A stretch of DNA of 64,000 bases from JANXAZ01 sp964504655 (GTDB lineage: Bacteria; Pseudomonadota; Alphaproteobacteria; Geminicoccales; Geminicoccaceae), in NCBI GenBank assembly GCA_964504655.1, contig CAZDFD010000005.1:1-64000 (forward strand), written 5' to 3'. Of the stretch, positions 45,137-54,212 are shown one piece after another. A program made the position numbers and the translations under genes. The notes under the pieces were generated by a model that did no database searches, was not told the DNA's origin, and worked only from the letters and a program-made list of their open reading frames with translations. Each line of letters starts with the position of its first letter. Position 1 is the stretch's first letter.

Positions 45137-46177
45137 TCAGGCCGCGAGCGCCGCCCGCGCCGCCGCGATCGCCCGCTCGATGCCGGTCCGGTCGACGTCC
45201 AGGTGGGTGACCGCGCGCACCCGGCGCGGGCCCATGGCGCCCATCCGCACACCGTGCGCCGCCAGGCGCTCGACGAAGCCGCGGGCATCGAGATCGGGGC
45301 GGGTCACCTCGAGGAAGACGATGTTGGTGGGCGGCTCTCGGCTCTCGAGCCGCAGGCCCGGCAGCGCCGCGAGGCCCGCCGCCAGCAGCCGGGCGTTGGC
45401 GTGGTCCTCCTCCAGTCGGTCCCAATGGTGGCGGAGCGCGTGCCGGCAGGCCGCCGCCAGCACCCCTGCCTGGCGCATCGCCCCGCCGACCATCTGCTTG
45501 TAGCGCCAAGCCTCGGCGATGAACTCGGCCGAGCCCGCGAGCGCCGCGCCGACCGGCGCCCCGAGCCCCTTGGAGAAGTCGATCCAGCAGGAATCGAAGG
45601 CCGCGCAGTAGTGCGCCGCCGGCACGCCGCTCGCCACCACGGCGTTGGCGAGCCGGGCCCCGTCGAGGTGCAGCAGGAGGCCGTGCCCGCGCGCGACCGC
45701 GGCCACCTCTTCGATCCGCGCGAGCGGCCAGACCGTGCCGCCCGCCAGGTTGGCGGTCTGCTCGACCGAGACCAGCCTCGAGCGCGGCGCGTGCCGGTTG
45801 GTGGTGCGGATCCGCGCCGCCAGCTGCGCGCCGGTGAACACGCCCTGGTCGCCATCGAGGGGGGTCAGCATCACACCGGCCCAGGCGGCGGGGCCGCCGG
45901 CCTCGGCCTGGATAGGGTGGGCCGTGCGGTCGAGCAGCACCTCCTCGCCACGCCGGCAGTGCACGCAGATGGCGATTTCGTTGCACATCGTGCCCGACGG
46001 CAGGAACACCGCCGCCTCCTTGCCGAGCAGGGCCGCCACCTCGGCGCAGAGGGCGTTGACCTCGGGGTCCTCGAAGGCCTGCTCGTCGCCGACCTCGGCC
46101 TCGGCCATCGCCCGCCGCATCGCGGCGGTCGGCCGCGTGCGGGTGTCGCTGTAGAGATCGACGGTGATCGGTGTCAC
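45137..46177 (-). CDS. Low-specificity L-threonine aldolase
   Basis: A PLP enzyme that splits threonine or allo-threonine into glycine and acetaldehyde. The 346-residue protein has DLYSDTRTRPTAAMRRAMAE, FLPSGTMCNEIAICVHCRRG, EVLLDRTAHPIQAEAGG, VEQTANLAGGTVWPL, the strand LLHLDGARLANAVVASG and the PLP lysine in CWIDFSKGLGAPVGAAL. These match the threonine aldolase family throughout. GTG 46177 has GGGGAGAA upstream. It is convergent with the flavin reductase and divergent from the nuclease-like gene. Confidence 0.93.
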   Translation of the reverse strand: MTPITVDLYSDTRTRPTAAMRRAMAEAEVGDEQAFEDPEVNALCAEVAALLGKEAAVFLPSGTMCNEIAICVHCRRGEEVLLDRTAHPIQAEAGGPAAWAGVMLTPLDGDQGVFTGAQLAARIRTTNRHAPRSRLVSVEQTANLAGGTVWPLARIEEVAAVARGHGLLLHLDGARLANAVVASGVPAAHYCAAFDSCWIDFSKGLGAPVGAALAGSAEFIAEAWRYKQMVGGAMRQAGVLAAACRHALRHHWDRLEEDHANARLLAAGLAALPGLRLESREPPTNIVFLEVTRPDLDARGFVERLAAHGVRMGAMGPRRVRAVTHLDVDRTGIERAIAAARAALAA

Positions 46178-46296
46178 TGCGGTTCTCCCCGAGCGCGGCC
46201 ACACTACGAAAGATCGAGGCGAAGCGGTGCGATCATCGAGAGCTCGCCAAGTCGCGCGCAGCATGCGTGCCGACGCGGCGGTCAGGGAGTGGGGCG

Positions 46297-47193
46297 ATGG
46301 CAGGGCAGCTCGCGATCTTCTGGACCCCGGCGGGGATCACCCTCGATGCCCTTGGCAGCAAGCAGCTGGTCGACGTCACCGACGGCGATACGCCGAACAT
46401 CCGGATGCCGATCCGCATGCTCTCGATCGACACGCCCGAGACCTATCCGGATGGCCCGCGTCTCGATGTGGCGTTCGCGGCCCTCGCCCCATGGATCGAG
46501 GGCGGCCGCGCGCCGATCGACCCCGTGCTCGCCCGAGCGCTCTTGCCGAAGCTGCGGGCGCCGCAGCCCGTGACCCGCCACAAGGCGATGGGCGAGCAGG
46601 CCAAGGAGGCCTTCCGCCGTCTGCTCGACGAGCGGCTGGTGCGGCCCGACGGCTCGCGCCGAACGCTGTTCCTGCGCACCGCCGACCAACCGTTCGACAA
46701 AAACGGCCGTCTCCTGGCCTATGTGGCGCCGAACTATTCCAAGGCGGAGCTCGACAGCATGTCCCGCCGCCAGCGGGCGACCTTCAACCTCCTCCTGGTC
46801 GAGGCAGGCTGGGCCGCTCCCTTCGTGCTCTATCCGGGCATCCCGGGCGAGCTCGATCTCCCCGTCTTCCATGCGGCGGCGCGCGAGGCCATCGCCCGAA
46901 AGCTCGGGATCTGGTCGGATCCGACCCTGCTCCTGCCCTACGAGTTCCGCGCGCTCGAGCGGCTCGCCCAGCTGAAGGCCCGGCTCGACAAGGGCGAGAA
47001 GGTGGCTACTGCCGAGCTCTGGTCGTGGACCAGCCGCTACTGCGCCGACATGACGACCCGGCTCCTCTACCGGCCACACCGCTATTGCGAGGTCGCGCCG
47101 GAGGATCGTCTGTTCATCTGGCCGGAGGACGTTCGTGACGCGGCCGCGAAGCTCGGGCTCGCGCCCGCCCCCTCGACGGTGGCGGTCGGCTGA
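46297..47193 (+). CDS. Staphylococcal nuclease-like (SNase/TNase) protein
   Basis: A 298-residue protein with an SNase OB-fold. The active-site residues appear in order: Asp in VDVTDGDTPNI, Arg and Asp in IRMLSIDTPETYPDG, Glu directly behind, and the catalytic Arg in KNGRLLAYVAPNY. Later NLLLVEAGWAAPFVLYPG matches the C-terminal SNase helix and loop. It is longer than a minimal SNase (about 150 residues), with an inserted helical region at residues 55-105 and a 90-residue C-terminal extension. No signal peptide is visible, so it may act inside the cell. AGGGAG precedes the ATG. Confidence 0.82.
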   Translation: MAGQLAIFWTPAGITLDALGSKQLVDVTDGDTPNIRMPIRMLSIDTPETYPDGPRLDVAFAALAPWIEGGRAPIDPVLARALLPKLRAPQPVTRHKAMGEQAKEAFRRLLDERLVRPDGSRRTLFLRTADQPFDKNGRLLAYVAPNYSKAELDSMSRRQRATFNLLLVEAGWAAPFVLYPGIPGELDLPVFHAAAREAIARKLGIWSDPTLLLPYEFRALERLAQLKARLDKGEKVATAELWSWTSRYCADMTTRLLYRPHRYCEVAPEDRLFIWPEDVRDAAAKLGLAPAPSTVAVG

Positions 47194-47201
47194 GCCCTCG
47201 C

Positions 47202-47975
47202 TCAAGCCGCCTCGGCGGTCATGACGAGGTGCGCGAGACGGTCCGCATCGAGCCCGGCCGCCTCCCGCACTGCCGCGAGCCTTCCCTTGCGCAGGACCAC
47301 GATGCGATCGGCGACCGCCACCACGTCCCGCATGTCGTGGCTCACGAGCAGCACCGCCACGCCCTCCGCCTTCAGGCCGCGGATCAGCGTTCGGACCTCC
47401 TCGGTCTCGCGCACACCCAGCGCCGCGGTGGGCTCGTCCATCACGAGCAGGCGAGCGTCCCACAGCAAGGCCCGGGCGATCGCCACCGCCTGGCGCTGGC
47501 CACCCGAGAGTTCGCCCACCGGGCGATCGACGTCGGGGACCCTGATTGCGAGCCGATCGAGCGCGCGCCTCGCCTCCTCCCGCATCCGCGCGACATCGAG
47601 GATCGCCAAGCCGAAGAGGAGACTGCGGCGAACCCGCTCGGCGCCCAGAAAGAGATTGTGCCAAACGGGCAGGCGTGGGGCGAGGGCCAGGTGCTGGTGG
47701 ATGGTCGCGATCCCGGCCTCGAGCGCGTCCCGGGGACCGCGCGGCTCGTAGGGCCGGCCCTGCCAGCGCATGGTCCCGGCGGTGGGCCGATGGACGCCGG
47801 CCAAGAGCTTGACCAAGCTCGACTTGCCGGCGCCGTTGTCGCCCACGAGGCCCACGACCTCGCCCGCCCGGACCGCGAGCGAGACGTCGGCGAGGGCCCC
47901 GACCGGCCCGTAGCTGAGCGCCACGCGCTCGAGCTCAAGGAGGGACCCGCCGCCGCTGCGATCCTGGTCGCTCAA
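47202..47975 (-). CDS. Sugar ABC transporter ATP-binding protein (single domain, FrcA-like)
   Basis: The 257-residue ATPase of a carbohydrate importer. It has Walker A GLVGDNGAGKSSLVKLLAG, Q-loop ATIHQHLALAP, signature GELSGGQRQAVAIARALL, Walker B RLLVMDEPTAALG and the H-loop LLVSHDMRD. The single ATPase domain is the FrcA-like arrangement, unlike the two-domain RbsA type. I place the start at TTG 47975, 17 bp after the binding-protein stop. An ATG at 48032 is also in frame but would overlap that gene by 41 bp. It ends the operon kinase-permease-binding protein-ATPase. Confidence 0.92.
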   Translation of the reverse strand: MSDQDRSGGGSLLELERVALSYGPVGALADVSLAVRAGEVVGLVGDNGAGKSSLVKLLAGVHRPTAGTMRWQGRPYEPRGPRDALEAGIATIHQHLALAPRLPVWHNLFLGAERVRRSLLFGLAILDVARMREEARRALDRLAIRVPDVDRPVGELSGGQRQAVAIARALLWDARLLVMDEPTAALGVRETEEVRTLIRGLKAEGVAVLLVSHDMRDVVAVADRIVVLRKGRLAAVREAAGLDADRLAHLVMTAEAA

Positions 47976-47991
47976 GCCCGCCGCATCCGCC

Positions 47992-48939
47992 TCACCAGGG
48001 CCACTCCCCCTCGGCCGGGACGTTGTTGGCATCCACCAGCACCGCGTCCATGAAGAGGTAGGGCCCGGGGGTTATGTCGCTCTTGGGCGTGCCCGAGAGG
48101 ATGTCGTCGAGCGAATCGACCGCCGCTTCGCCCATGAGCTCGAAGGGAATCGCCACGGTCGCGGTGAACAGACTGTTGGGGTCGCGGATCCGGCGGAAGG
48201 CCTCCTGGCCGCCGTCGACGCCGGTCAGGTGCACTTGACCCTTCTTGAGCCCCTGCGCCTGCAGGATGTCGTCGATCACGAAGGCTTGGCCGTCGAAGCT
48301 CGCCCAGACCGCCTGGAACTTGCCGGCGTGCCGCAGGGCGAGCGCCTCCATCCCGGCCTTGACGTCCTCGCGCCAGCTCTGGGTGCGGGCCATGGCGTGG
48401 CTGCCCAGCACCTTCACCCCGGTATTTTCCTCGAGGATGATGTCCATCACCCTCCCGCGAATCTTCGTGCCGCCGTGCCCCTCGTAGCGGCTCATCAGGA
48501 TGCTGCCCGTGTAGTCGAGCAGGCCCAAGAGGTAGACGCCGATCTTGGCACCCACCTCGAACTCGTTGACGGTCACGTCGAACAACGTGTGCGGGCTGGT
48601 GCCCGACATGACGGTGACGACTGGGATCTTCTTGGCCTTGGCGGCCGCGAGCTGAGCCTCGGCCTGCAGGGGCTTGCCCATGGCGAGCAGGATCGCGTCC
48701 ACGCCCTTCTGCACGAGGTTCTCGATCTGCGCCGCGTGGTCCGGGACCGATCCGGCCGAGTTGAGGAGGGTCACCTCCCAGCCCTTGTCCTCGGCCGCCG
48801 CCTTGGCGGCGTTCGCGGTCCGCGCGTGGGTCTCGGCCGACATCTGGAAGGCCACGATACCGAGCTTGGCGGCCGTCGCCGGGCCGTTGCCGCCTGCCCA
48901 GACAGCCGCCGCAGCGGCGAGCACGAGGAGCGTGCGCAC
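47992..48939 (-). CDS. Sugar ABC transporter periplasmic substrate-binding protein
   Basis: A 315-residue periplasmic binding protein of the ribose/xylose/galactose type (Peripla_BP_4). A signal peptide (MRTLLVLAAAAAVWAGG, cleavage near ATAAK) is followed by KLGIVAFQMSAETHARTANA, NLVQKGVDAILLAMGKPLQA, KKIPVVTVMSGTSPHT, DYTGSILMSRYEGHGGTKIR, AVWASFDGQAFVIDDILQAQ and VHLTGVDGGQEAFRRIRD. It captures a sugar in the periplasm for the permease. The ligand is not predictable. The gene lies between permease and ATPase. Confidence 0.94.
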   Translation of the reverse strand: MRTLLVLAAAAAVWAGGNGPATAAKLGIVAFQMSAETHARTANAAKAAAEDKGWEVTLLNSAGSVPDHAAQIENLVQKGVDAILLAMGKPLQAEAQLAAAKAKKIPVVTVMSGTSPHTLFDVTVNEFEVGAKIGVYLLGLLDYTGSILMSRYEGHGGTKIRGRVMDIILEENTGVKVLGSHAMARTQSWREDVKAGMEALALRHAGKFQAVWASFDGQAFVIDDILQAQGLKKGQVHLTGVDGGQEAFRRIRDPNSLFTATVAIPFELMGEAAVDSLDDILSGTPKSDITPGPYLFMDAVLVDANNVPAEGEWPW

Positions 48940-48994
48940 GAGCGTGCCTCCCGGAAGATCGCGTCGCGGAGCATGGCGGGCGCGCCTGCAACAA

Positions 48995-49942
48995 TCAACG
49001 CGCCCCGCCGAACGCCGCCTCCTGCAGCAGCCGCGCCGAGAAGCCGACCGAGGCCAGCATGATGAGCCCGAGCGCGATGTCCTGCACGTAGTAGGGCAGG
49101 CCGATGAGCGTGAGCCCGTTGGCTAGGCTCTGGATGACGAGCACGCCCACGAGGGTGCCGGCGAGGTTCGGCCGGCCGGGCTCGATCGTCGTCATGCCGA
49201 GCAGCACGGCGGCGATCGAGCGCATCAGGAGCTCGTTCGCGATGGTCGGCGAGGAGGAGGCGAGCGCGGCCGTGAGCAGGAGCCCGCACAGGCCGGCGCA
49301 GGCGGCGGCGAGCACGAGGCCCAAGAGCTTCATCCGCGCCACGTCGATACCGGCGAGACGGGCCGCCTCGGGGGCCTCGCCCGAGGCCAGGAGCGCCGCC
49401 CCGGTGCGGGTGCGCTTCAACAGAAAGGCCGCCGCCGCGAGCAGGAGCGCAAGCCACAGTACCGGCAGCGGCACCGGCCCGAGGCTGCCGCGGCCCAGCT
49501 GGATGAGGCCGGGCGGGAAGCGCCCGACATAGGCGACGCCGCCGGTGATCAGGAACGCGACCCCCGTGGCGATCGCGCCGACCGCCAGGGTGGCGATCAG
49601 CGAGGGGATGGCGAGCCGGGTGACGCACAGGCCGCTCAGCACGCCGCAGATCAAGGCCGCCAGGAAACCGGCCAGGAGGGCGAGCGGCCAGGCGACGTCG
49701 GCGAATACAAGGGCGGCGCAGACCACCGAGGCGAGCGTCGCCACCTGGCCGACCGAGAGATCGAGCTCGCCCCCCACCAGCGCCAGGGTGAAACCGGTCG
49801 CCAGGACCGCGAGGAAGCTCGCCTGCTTGACGACCACGAGCAGGTTGCCCGGGCTGGCGAAGCCCGGGGCGGCCAGCGCCAGCGCCACAAGAAGCGCTGC
49901 CGCCGCGAGGACCGTGCCCCAGGCGCGCAGCCGCCGCCTCAC
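48995..49942 (-). CDS. Sugar ABC transporter permease (RbsC/FrcC family)
   Basis: A 315-residue polytopic inner-membrane permease with about nine hydrophobic segments. Family features are TGFTLALVGGELDLSVGQV, SGLCVTRLAIPSLIATLAVG, ITGGVAYVGRFPP, RTGAALLASGEAPEAARLAGID and LLGMTTIEPGRPNLAGTLVGV. The EAARLAGI loop is the contact region for the ATPase. GTG 49942 overlaps the kinase stop (GTGA) and has GTGGGG just upstream. A GTG at 49960 would also fit. It belongs to the same operon as the kinase, binding protein and ATPase. Confidence 0.94.
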   Translation of the reverse strand: MRRRLRAWGTVLAAAALLVALALAAPGFASPGNLLVVVKQASFLAVLATGFTLALVGGELDLSVGQVATLASVVCAALVFADVAWPLALLAGFLAALICGVLSGLCVTRLAIPSLIATLAVGAIATGVAFLITGGVAYVGRFPPGLIQLGRGSLGPVPLPVLWLALLLAAAAFLLKRTRTGAALLASGEAPEAARLAGIDVARMKLLGLVLAAACAGLCGLLLTAALASSSPTIANELLMRSIAAVLLGMTTIEPGRPNLAGTLVGVLVIQSLANGLTLIGLPYYVQDIALGLIMLASVGFSARLLQEAAFGGAR

Positions 49943-51378
49943 GAGGCCCCACTCCCGCACGCCCGCGCGACCTCGGCCCGCCAGCGCGCGAAGCGCCGGT
50001 CTGCCAGGGCGTGCTCGGCGGCGCTGGCCTCGACCCGGCGCGGCGCCGCCGCCAGTACCGTCTGCGCCGCCACGAGGTCTGCGTAGCGGCCGAGGGCGGT
50101 CCAGGTGAGCCCGGCGGCTCCGAGGAGCGCCCCCTCGCGGGCGGCGAAGGCAAGCACCGGCCGGCCGAGCGCCGCAGCCTTGAGCCGGGCAACGGCCGGC
50201 GCCGCGGCGAGCCCGCCGGTGAGCCGCAGCTCGGTCGCGCGGCAGCCGGCCGCGGCCTCGGCCCGGTCGAGCACGAGGCGGTCCCAGAACGCCAGCGCCT
50301 CGAGCCAGGCGCGTACCAGGTCGGCGGGCCCGTGCCCTTCCTCGAGCCCGAGCAGGCGAGCGCGCAGGCCGGGCTCGGCGAACGGCACCCGCTCGCCGGC
50401 GAGCCAGGGCAGGGCGAGCGGCGCCGTCTCCCCGGGCAGGGCCTCGCCAGGATCCTCGAGCAGCGCCTCGAGTGGCCGGCTGAGCAGGCGGGCGAGCCAG
50501 TCGAGACCGGCGCCACCGGCGAGGCTCGGCCCACCCAGATGCCAGAGACCCTCGCCCCAGGGCGGCGCCAGGAGGCCCGGTGCGGCGACCGGCCGGTCGA
50601 CGACTAGGCCGGCCACCTCCGAGCTGCCGGCGCTCGCATAGGCGCGCCCGGGCGCCACCGCGCCGATCGCGAGCGTCGCGCACCAAGCGTCCATGGGCGC
50701 GGCCAGGACGGGCAGGCCGGGGGCCAGCCCGAGCCCTGCCGCGACCTCGGGCCGGAGTCCCCCGAGCCGGGCACCTAGCGGCCGGATCGGCGCCAGGAGG
50801 GCGAGCGGCAGGCTGTGCCGGCGGGCCGCCTCCACCACCCCGGGAGCCTCCAGCCGAGCCGCCGCGAGCGGGTCGCGCGCCGCCACGCCGCTCAGTTGGA
50901 ACGCCAGGAAGTCCTTGGGCTCGAGCAGGTAGCTGGCGCGGTCGAGAGTTGGGCCGGCGTGCCGGGCGAGCCACAGCAGGCGGGCGAGCGGGTGCGAAGC
51001 GTCGATCGGCAGGGCCGCGGCGAGCGCGGGGTCGGCGGCCAGCTCCTCGGCCTCGGCCCTGGCCCGCCGGTCGCGGAACAGGATCGCTCCGAGCAGCGGC
51101 CGACCGGTGGCGTCGACCAGCACCTCGGAGCGGGTGGCGCCGGTGACCACGAGGCCGCGCACCCGCTCCGCCCGGCCGGCCACGAGCCCGGCCGCCAGAT
51201 CGGTGAAGGCGTCCCACCAGACGCGGGCGTCCTGCTCGACCCGATCGGTCGCCGGCGGCAGGCGTTCCGCGAGCGGGCGGGCGGCGGCCGCGAGCAGGCC
51301 GCCCGAGCCGTCGACCAGCCCGAGCTTGAGGGCGCTGCCGCCCACGTCGGCAGCCAGCACGAGCCCGTCCCGCTCCAT
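49939..51378 (-). CDS. FGGY-family carbohydrate kinase
   Basis: A 479-residue sugar kinase: VLAADVGGSALKLGLVDGSG at the N-terminus, GLVVTGATRSEVLVDATGRP, ILFRDRRARAEAEEL, substrate-site PVLAAPMDAWCATLAIGAVA and the C-terminal ATP region LRLTGGLAAAPAVARLKAAALG. FGGY enzymes phosphorylate pentuloses, glycerol or sugar alcohols. The substrate is probably that of the adjacent importer, so a pentulose or polyol is inferred. The stop overlaps the permease start. The glycosyltransferase gene lies only 25 bp upstream. Confidence 0.9.
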   Translation of the reverse strand: MERDGLVLAADVGGSALKLGLVDGSGGLLAAAARPLAERLPPATDRVEQDARVWWDAFTDLAAGLVAGRAERVRGLVVTGATRSEVLVDATGRPLLGAILFRDRRARAEAEELAADPALAAALPIDASHPLARLLWLARHAGPTLDRASYLLEPKDFLAFQLSGVAARDPLAAARLEAPGVVEAARRHSLPLALLAPIRPLGARLGGLRPEVAAGLGLAPGLPVLAAPMDAWCATLAIGAVAPGRAYASAGSSEVAGLVVDRPVAAPGLLAPPWGEGLWHLGGPSLAGGAGLDWLARLLSRPLEALLEDPGEALPGETAPLALPWLAGERVPFAEPGLRARLLGLEEGHGPADLVRAWLEALAFWDRLVLDRAEAAAGCRATELRLTGGLAAAPAVARLKAAALGRPVLAFAAREGALLGAAGLTWTALGRYADLVAAQTVLAAAPRRVEASAAEHALADRRFARWRAEVARACGSGAS

Positions 51379-51403
51379 CGCCCCTCGCCTTCGCCGGCGT
51401 CTC

Positions 51404-52801
51404 CTAGTCGGCGGCCGCTGGCGTCGACAAGCGCAATGGGCGCACCTCGAGGGCGCCGAAGCGGGCGAGCGGCAGGCCGGCCTCCGCACCGGCCGCGCGC
51501 ACCCGCTCGACCAGCGCCTCGTCGCCAGGCCGGGTGACCAGGAGGGCCGGCCGGGCGCGCCTCAGGAAGGCACGCAGCGCGACGTCCTCGAGGTACCAGG
51601 AGACGATCCGATACTCCTCCCGGCCGAGCGGGTGCAGGAGCACAACGTGGGTCGGCCACCAGCCCGCCCGGGTGAACAGGAGCGCGGTGCCGGGCGGCCG
51701 CTCGCGGTCGAGCCAGGCGGCGAGCCGGTGGACCTCTGCCGGCAGGCCCCGGCGAAGGTAGAGCTCGGGCGGCCGCCACCAGGTCGTGGCGGCGGTGCCA
51801 CCGGCGAGCAGGAGGACCAGCGCGATCCGCGCCTTCGGCGCCACGATCCAGCCGACCGCGCCGGCGGCGGCGAGCGGCAGCGCCAGCGTCGCCGCGGTGA
51901 GCGCGTAGCGGTCGACAAGGCTAACGCCGCGGCCGGCGGCGAGCACCAGCAGCAGGGCGAGGCAGGCGAGCAACAGGAGGAGCAGGAGCGTGAGGCCGGC
52001 CCGCCGGGCCCGGCCAGACCGCCAGGGCAGCGCCCAGAGCCCGGCCACGGCGAGCGCCGCGGTCAGCGGACCCAGGGCCGCGAGCAGCCGGCCTCCGGCG
52101 ACCGCGAGCGCGGCCGGCCAAGCGACGGCGGCGCCGCCGACCGAGGCGCCGCTCGCGGTCACGTAGCCGAGCCCGTCCCGCAGACCCGCGAGACCACCGA
52201 GCGCGGCGAGCGTCCACCAGGCGGGCAGCGGCAGCACCGCCAGGAGCACGAGCGCGGCCCGCCCCGGCCGGCCGGTGGCGAGGAGCTGGTGCAGCGGCAG
52301 CAGCGGCACCAGCAGCCAAGCCTCGTAGCGCAGCCCGGTGGCGAGCGCGGCGGCTGCGGCGAGGCCGGCCATGGCCAGAGCGGGTCGGGACGCCTCGGCC
52401 ACGACGAGCGCTAGGCGCACCGCCAGGAGCAGGAAGAGGAGCGCCGGGGCGTCGACGAGGGCAGTGGCGCTCAGCGCCACGTGCATCGGCAGGAGCGCCA
52501 GGAGAGCCGCGGCGGCGAGCCCGGCGGCGGGCCCGATCAGCGCCCCGGCGAGGCTCGCGAGCACGGCGACGCTCAGGCTGCCCGTGGCGAGGCTCAGCGC
52601 CCGGGCGGCCCAGAGCGGGTCGGGCGACACCAGGTTGGCGAGCCCGACCAGCACTTCACCCAGGGGCAGCCAGTGGCCGTCGCGCAGGAGGCGCGGCGCC
52701 TCGAGCCACTGGCGGCCGAGCGCCGCCCGGCTAGGGCCGTCGCCCGGGACGTCGATGGTGGCGAGTGCCAGGGCCAGCCGCAGCGCGAGGGCGAGCAGCA
52801 C
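51404..52801 (-). CDS. Membrane glycosyltransferase (ArnT/PMT-like, GT-C fold)
   Basis: A 465-residue protein with roughly ten to twelve membrane segments and the GT-C layout. After the first helix an acidic residue in ATIDVPGDGPSRAALGRQWL is placed like the catalytic acidic loop of lipid-linked-sugar transferases. LLPMHVALSATALVDAPALL, ATGLRYEAWLLVPLLPLHQL and VDRYALTAATLALPLAA are typical. A soluble C-terminal domain follows (LLFTRAGWWPTHVVLLHPLG). The GTG at 52801 is the only start before the hydrophobic segment. Substrates are probably polyprenyl-phosphate sugars, but this is inference. It is the gene nearest to the arabinose-type cluster able to use such a donor. Confidence 0.75.
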   Translation of the reverse strand: MLLALALRLALALATIDVPGDGPSRAALGRQWLEAPRLLRDGHWLPLGEVLVGLANLVSPDPLWAARALSLATGSLSVAVLASLAGALIGPAAGLAAAALLALLPMHVALSATALVDAPALLFLLLAVRLALVVAEASRPALAMAGLAAAAALATGLRYEAWLLVPLLPLHQLLATGRPGRAALVLLAVLPLPAWWTLAALGGLAGLRDGLGYVTASGASVGGAAVAWPAALAVAGGRLLAALGPLTAALAVAGLWALPWRSGRARRAGLTLLLLLLLACLALLLVLAAGRGVSLVDRYALTAATLALPLAAAGAVGWIVAPKARIALVLLLAGGTAATTWWRPPELYLRRGLPAEVHRLAAWLDRERPPGTALLFTRAGWWPTHVVLLHPLGREEYRIVSWYLEDVALRAFLRRARPALLVTRPGDEALVERVRAAGAEAGLPLARFGALEVRPLRLSTPAAAD

Positions 52802-52859
52802 GAGCAGGACGAGCCCGACGCGCGCGCGGCGGGTCCAGCCGGGCGCGGCCGCGGCGGGC

Positions 52860-53723
52860 TCAGGCGGCGTCGGCTATCGCCCCGCCGCGGGCCGCCTCGA
52901 GCGCGAGCATCGCCCGCTTGACCCCGAGGCCCCAGTGGTAGCCGCCCAGGGCGCCGGTCTCGCGGATCACCCGGTGGCAGGGGATCAGCCAGCCGATCCG
53001 GTTGCGGCCGCAGGCCGACCCGACCGCCCGGCCGGCCCCAGGCCGGCCGAGCGCCGCGGCGAGCCCGCCATAGCTCAGGACTGCGCCCTCGGGGATCCGC
53101 AGGAGGGCCCGCCAGACCTGGACCTGGAACGGCGTCCCCTTGACCAGGACCCGCAGGGGGGCGTCCTCCGGGCGGCGACCGAACACCGCCTCGGGTAGCG
53201 CCGCGGTCGCGGCCGGGTCCTCGACCAGCCGCGACAGCGGCCAGTCGGCGCGGGCCTCCTCGAGCGCCCCGGCGAGGCCGGTCTCGGTCAGGAACGCGAG
53301 GCGGGCGAGGCCGAGCCCGCTCACCACGAACAGCGCCGCGCCGAACGGTGTCGGATGTACGCCGAAGCGCAGCTCGAGCCCGGCGCCGCGGGCGCGGTAG
53401 GCGCCCGGGGTCATCGCCTCGAGGCGGACGAACAGGTCGTGCAGCCGCGACGGGCCCGAAAGGCCGACCTCGAGCGCGGCGCCCAGCACCGCGTCGGAGC
53501 CGCGCAGGCGCACCTTGGCCGCCTCGAGGTTCATCAGGCCCAGGAGCTGCTTCGGGGTGACCCCGGCCCAGTGGGCGAACACCCGCTGGGCGTGCCAGGG
53601 GCTGAGCCCCATGACCTCGGCCACCTCGTCCAGGCCCGGCTGCTCCTCGCGGTGGTCAGCCAGCCACCGGATCGCCCGCGCGATCCGCTCGTAGGTCGCC
53701 GTCCGCTCGCCTTCTCCCCTCAC
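52860..53723 (-). CDS. Ada-like: AraC-type HTH fused to O6-alkylguanine-DNA alkyltransferase
   Basis: A 287-residue DNA repair protein. The N-terminal AraC-type helix-turn-helix region (ARAIRWLADHREEQPGLDEV, LSPWHAQRVFAHWAGVTPKQ) is followed by the alkyltransferase domain with GTPFQVQVWRALLRIPEGAV, SYGGLAAALGRPGAGRAVGS and the acceptor cysteine in NRIGWLIPCHRVIRETGALG. The Ada N-terminal zinc/phosphotriester domain is absent, so methyl-phosphotriester-triggered activation would not occur. GTG 53723 has AAGGAG at 7 bp. The gene is upstream of the glycosyltransferase by 58 bp. Confidence 0.92.
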   Translation of the reverse strand: MRGEGERTATYERIARAIRWLADHREEQPGLDEVAEVMGLSPWHAQRVFAHWAGVTPKQLLGLMNLEAAKVRLRGSDAVLGAALEVGLSGPSRLHDLFVRLEAMTPGAYRARGAGLELRFGVHPTPFGAALFVVSGLGLARLAFLTETGLAGALEEARADWPLSRLVEDPAATAALPEAVFGRRPEDAPLRVLVKGTPFQVQVWRALLRIPEGAVLSYGGLAAALGRPGAGRAVGSACGRNRIGWLIPCHRVIRETGALGGYHWGLGVKRAMLALEAARGGAIADAA

Positions 53724-53844
53724 GCTCCGTCTCCTTCCGGCCACGTCGTGCCGTCTCCTAGGCCGCGACGCCGCCCTTCGACACCCGGATCTTGCGGCCC
53801 GCCCTTCACCCTTCGTCAAGCTTGATCGGGCATGAAGGCGGGCG

Positions 53845-54150
53845 ATGGCCGAGCTGCGCGCGATCGCACCTCGGGGCCGGCCGTGGCCCGGGCCGGCGCC
53901 GGTCGACCCGGCCGCGCTGGCGGCGGCCCGGGGCGCGCTCCTGCGCGCGCTCGCCGGGCTCGATGGCCGCCCCGGCTCGATCGGCATCGTGGTACCACCC
54001 ACGGACCATCGGGCCGCCTTCTGGGTGCAGCTCGGCGCCGGCGAGGCGGGGCCGGTCGCGGCCGCGCCCGGAACGGCCGCCTACCGGCTCGCCGCCGGCG
54101 CCGGGATCGTCCTCGAGGGGCTGCACCGGCCGGTGGACCTCCTGGTCTGA
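53845..54150 (+). CDS. Small protein of unknown function
   Basis: A 101-residue frame, MAELRAIAPRGRPWPGPAPV, then a helical Ala/Leu-rich part (PAALAAARGALLRALAGLDG), strand-like IGIVVPPTDHRAAFWVQLG and a C-terminal AGIVLEGLHRPVDLLV. I do not recognise it. It lies 62 bp before the MaoC-like gene on the same strand, and AAGGCGGGCG is in front of the ATG. Codon pattern is consistent with coding. It could be the small partner of the MaoC-like gene, but no function can be given. Confidence 0.6.
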   Translation: MAELRAIAPRGRPWPGPAPVDPAALAAARGALLRALAGLDGRPGSIGIVVPPTDHRAAFWVQLGAGEAGPVAAAPGTAAYRLAAGAGIVLEGLHRPVDLLV

Positions 54151-54212
54151 GCCGCTTGCCCCGCCGGCGCCGCCCGGGCAGCCTCCCACCGGCCGCGGCG
54201 GAGGGCGGAGGA

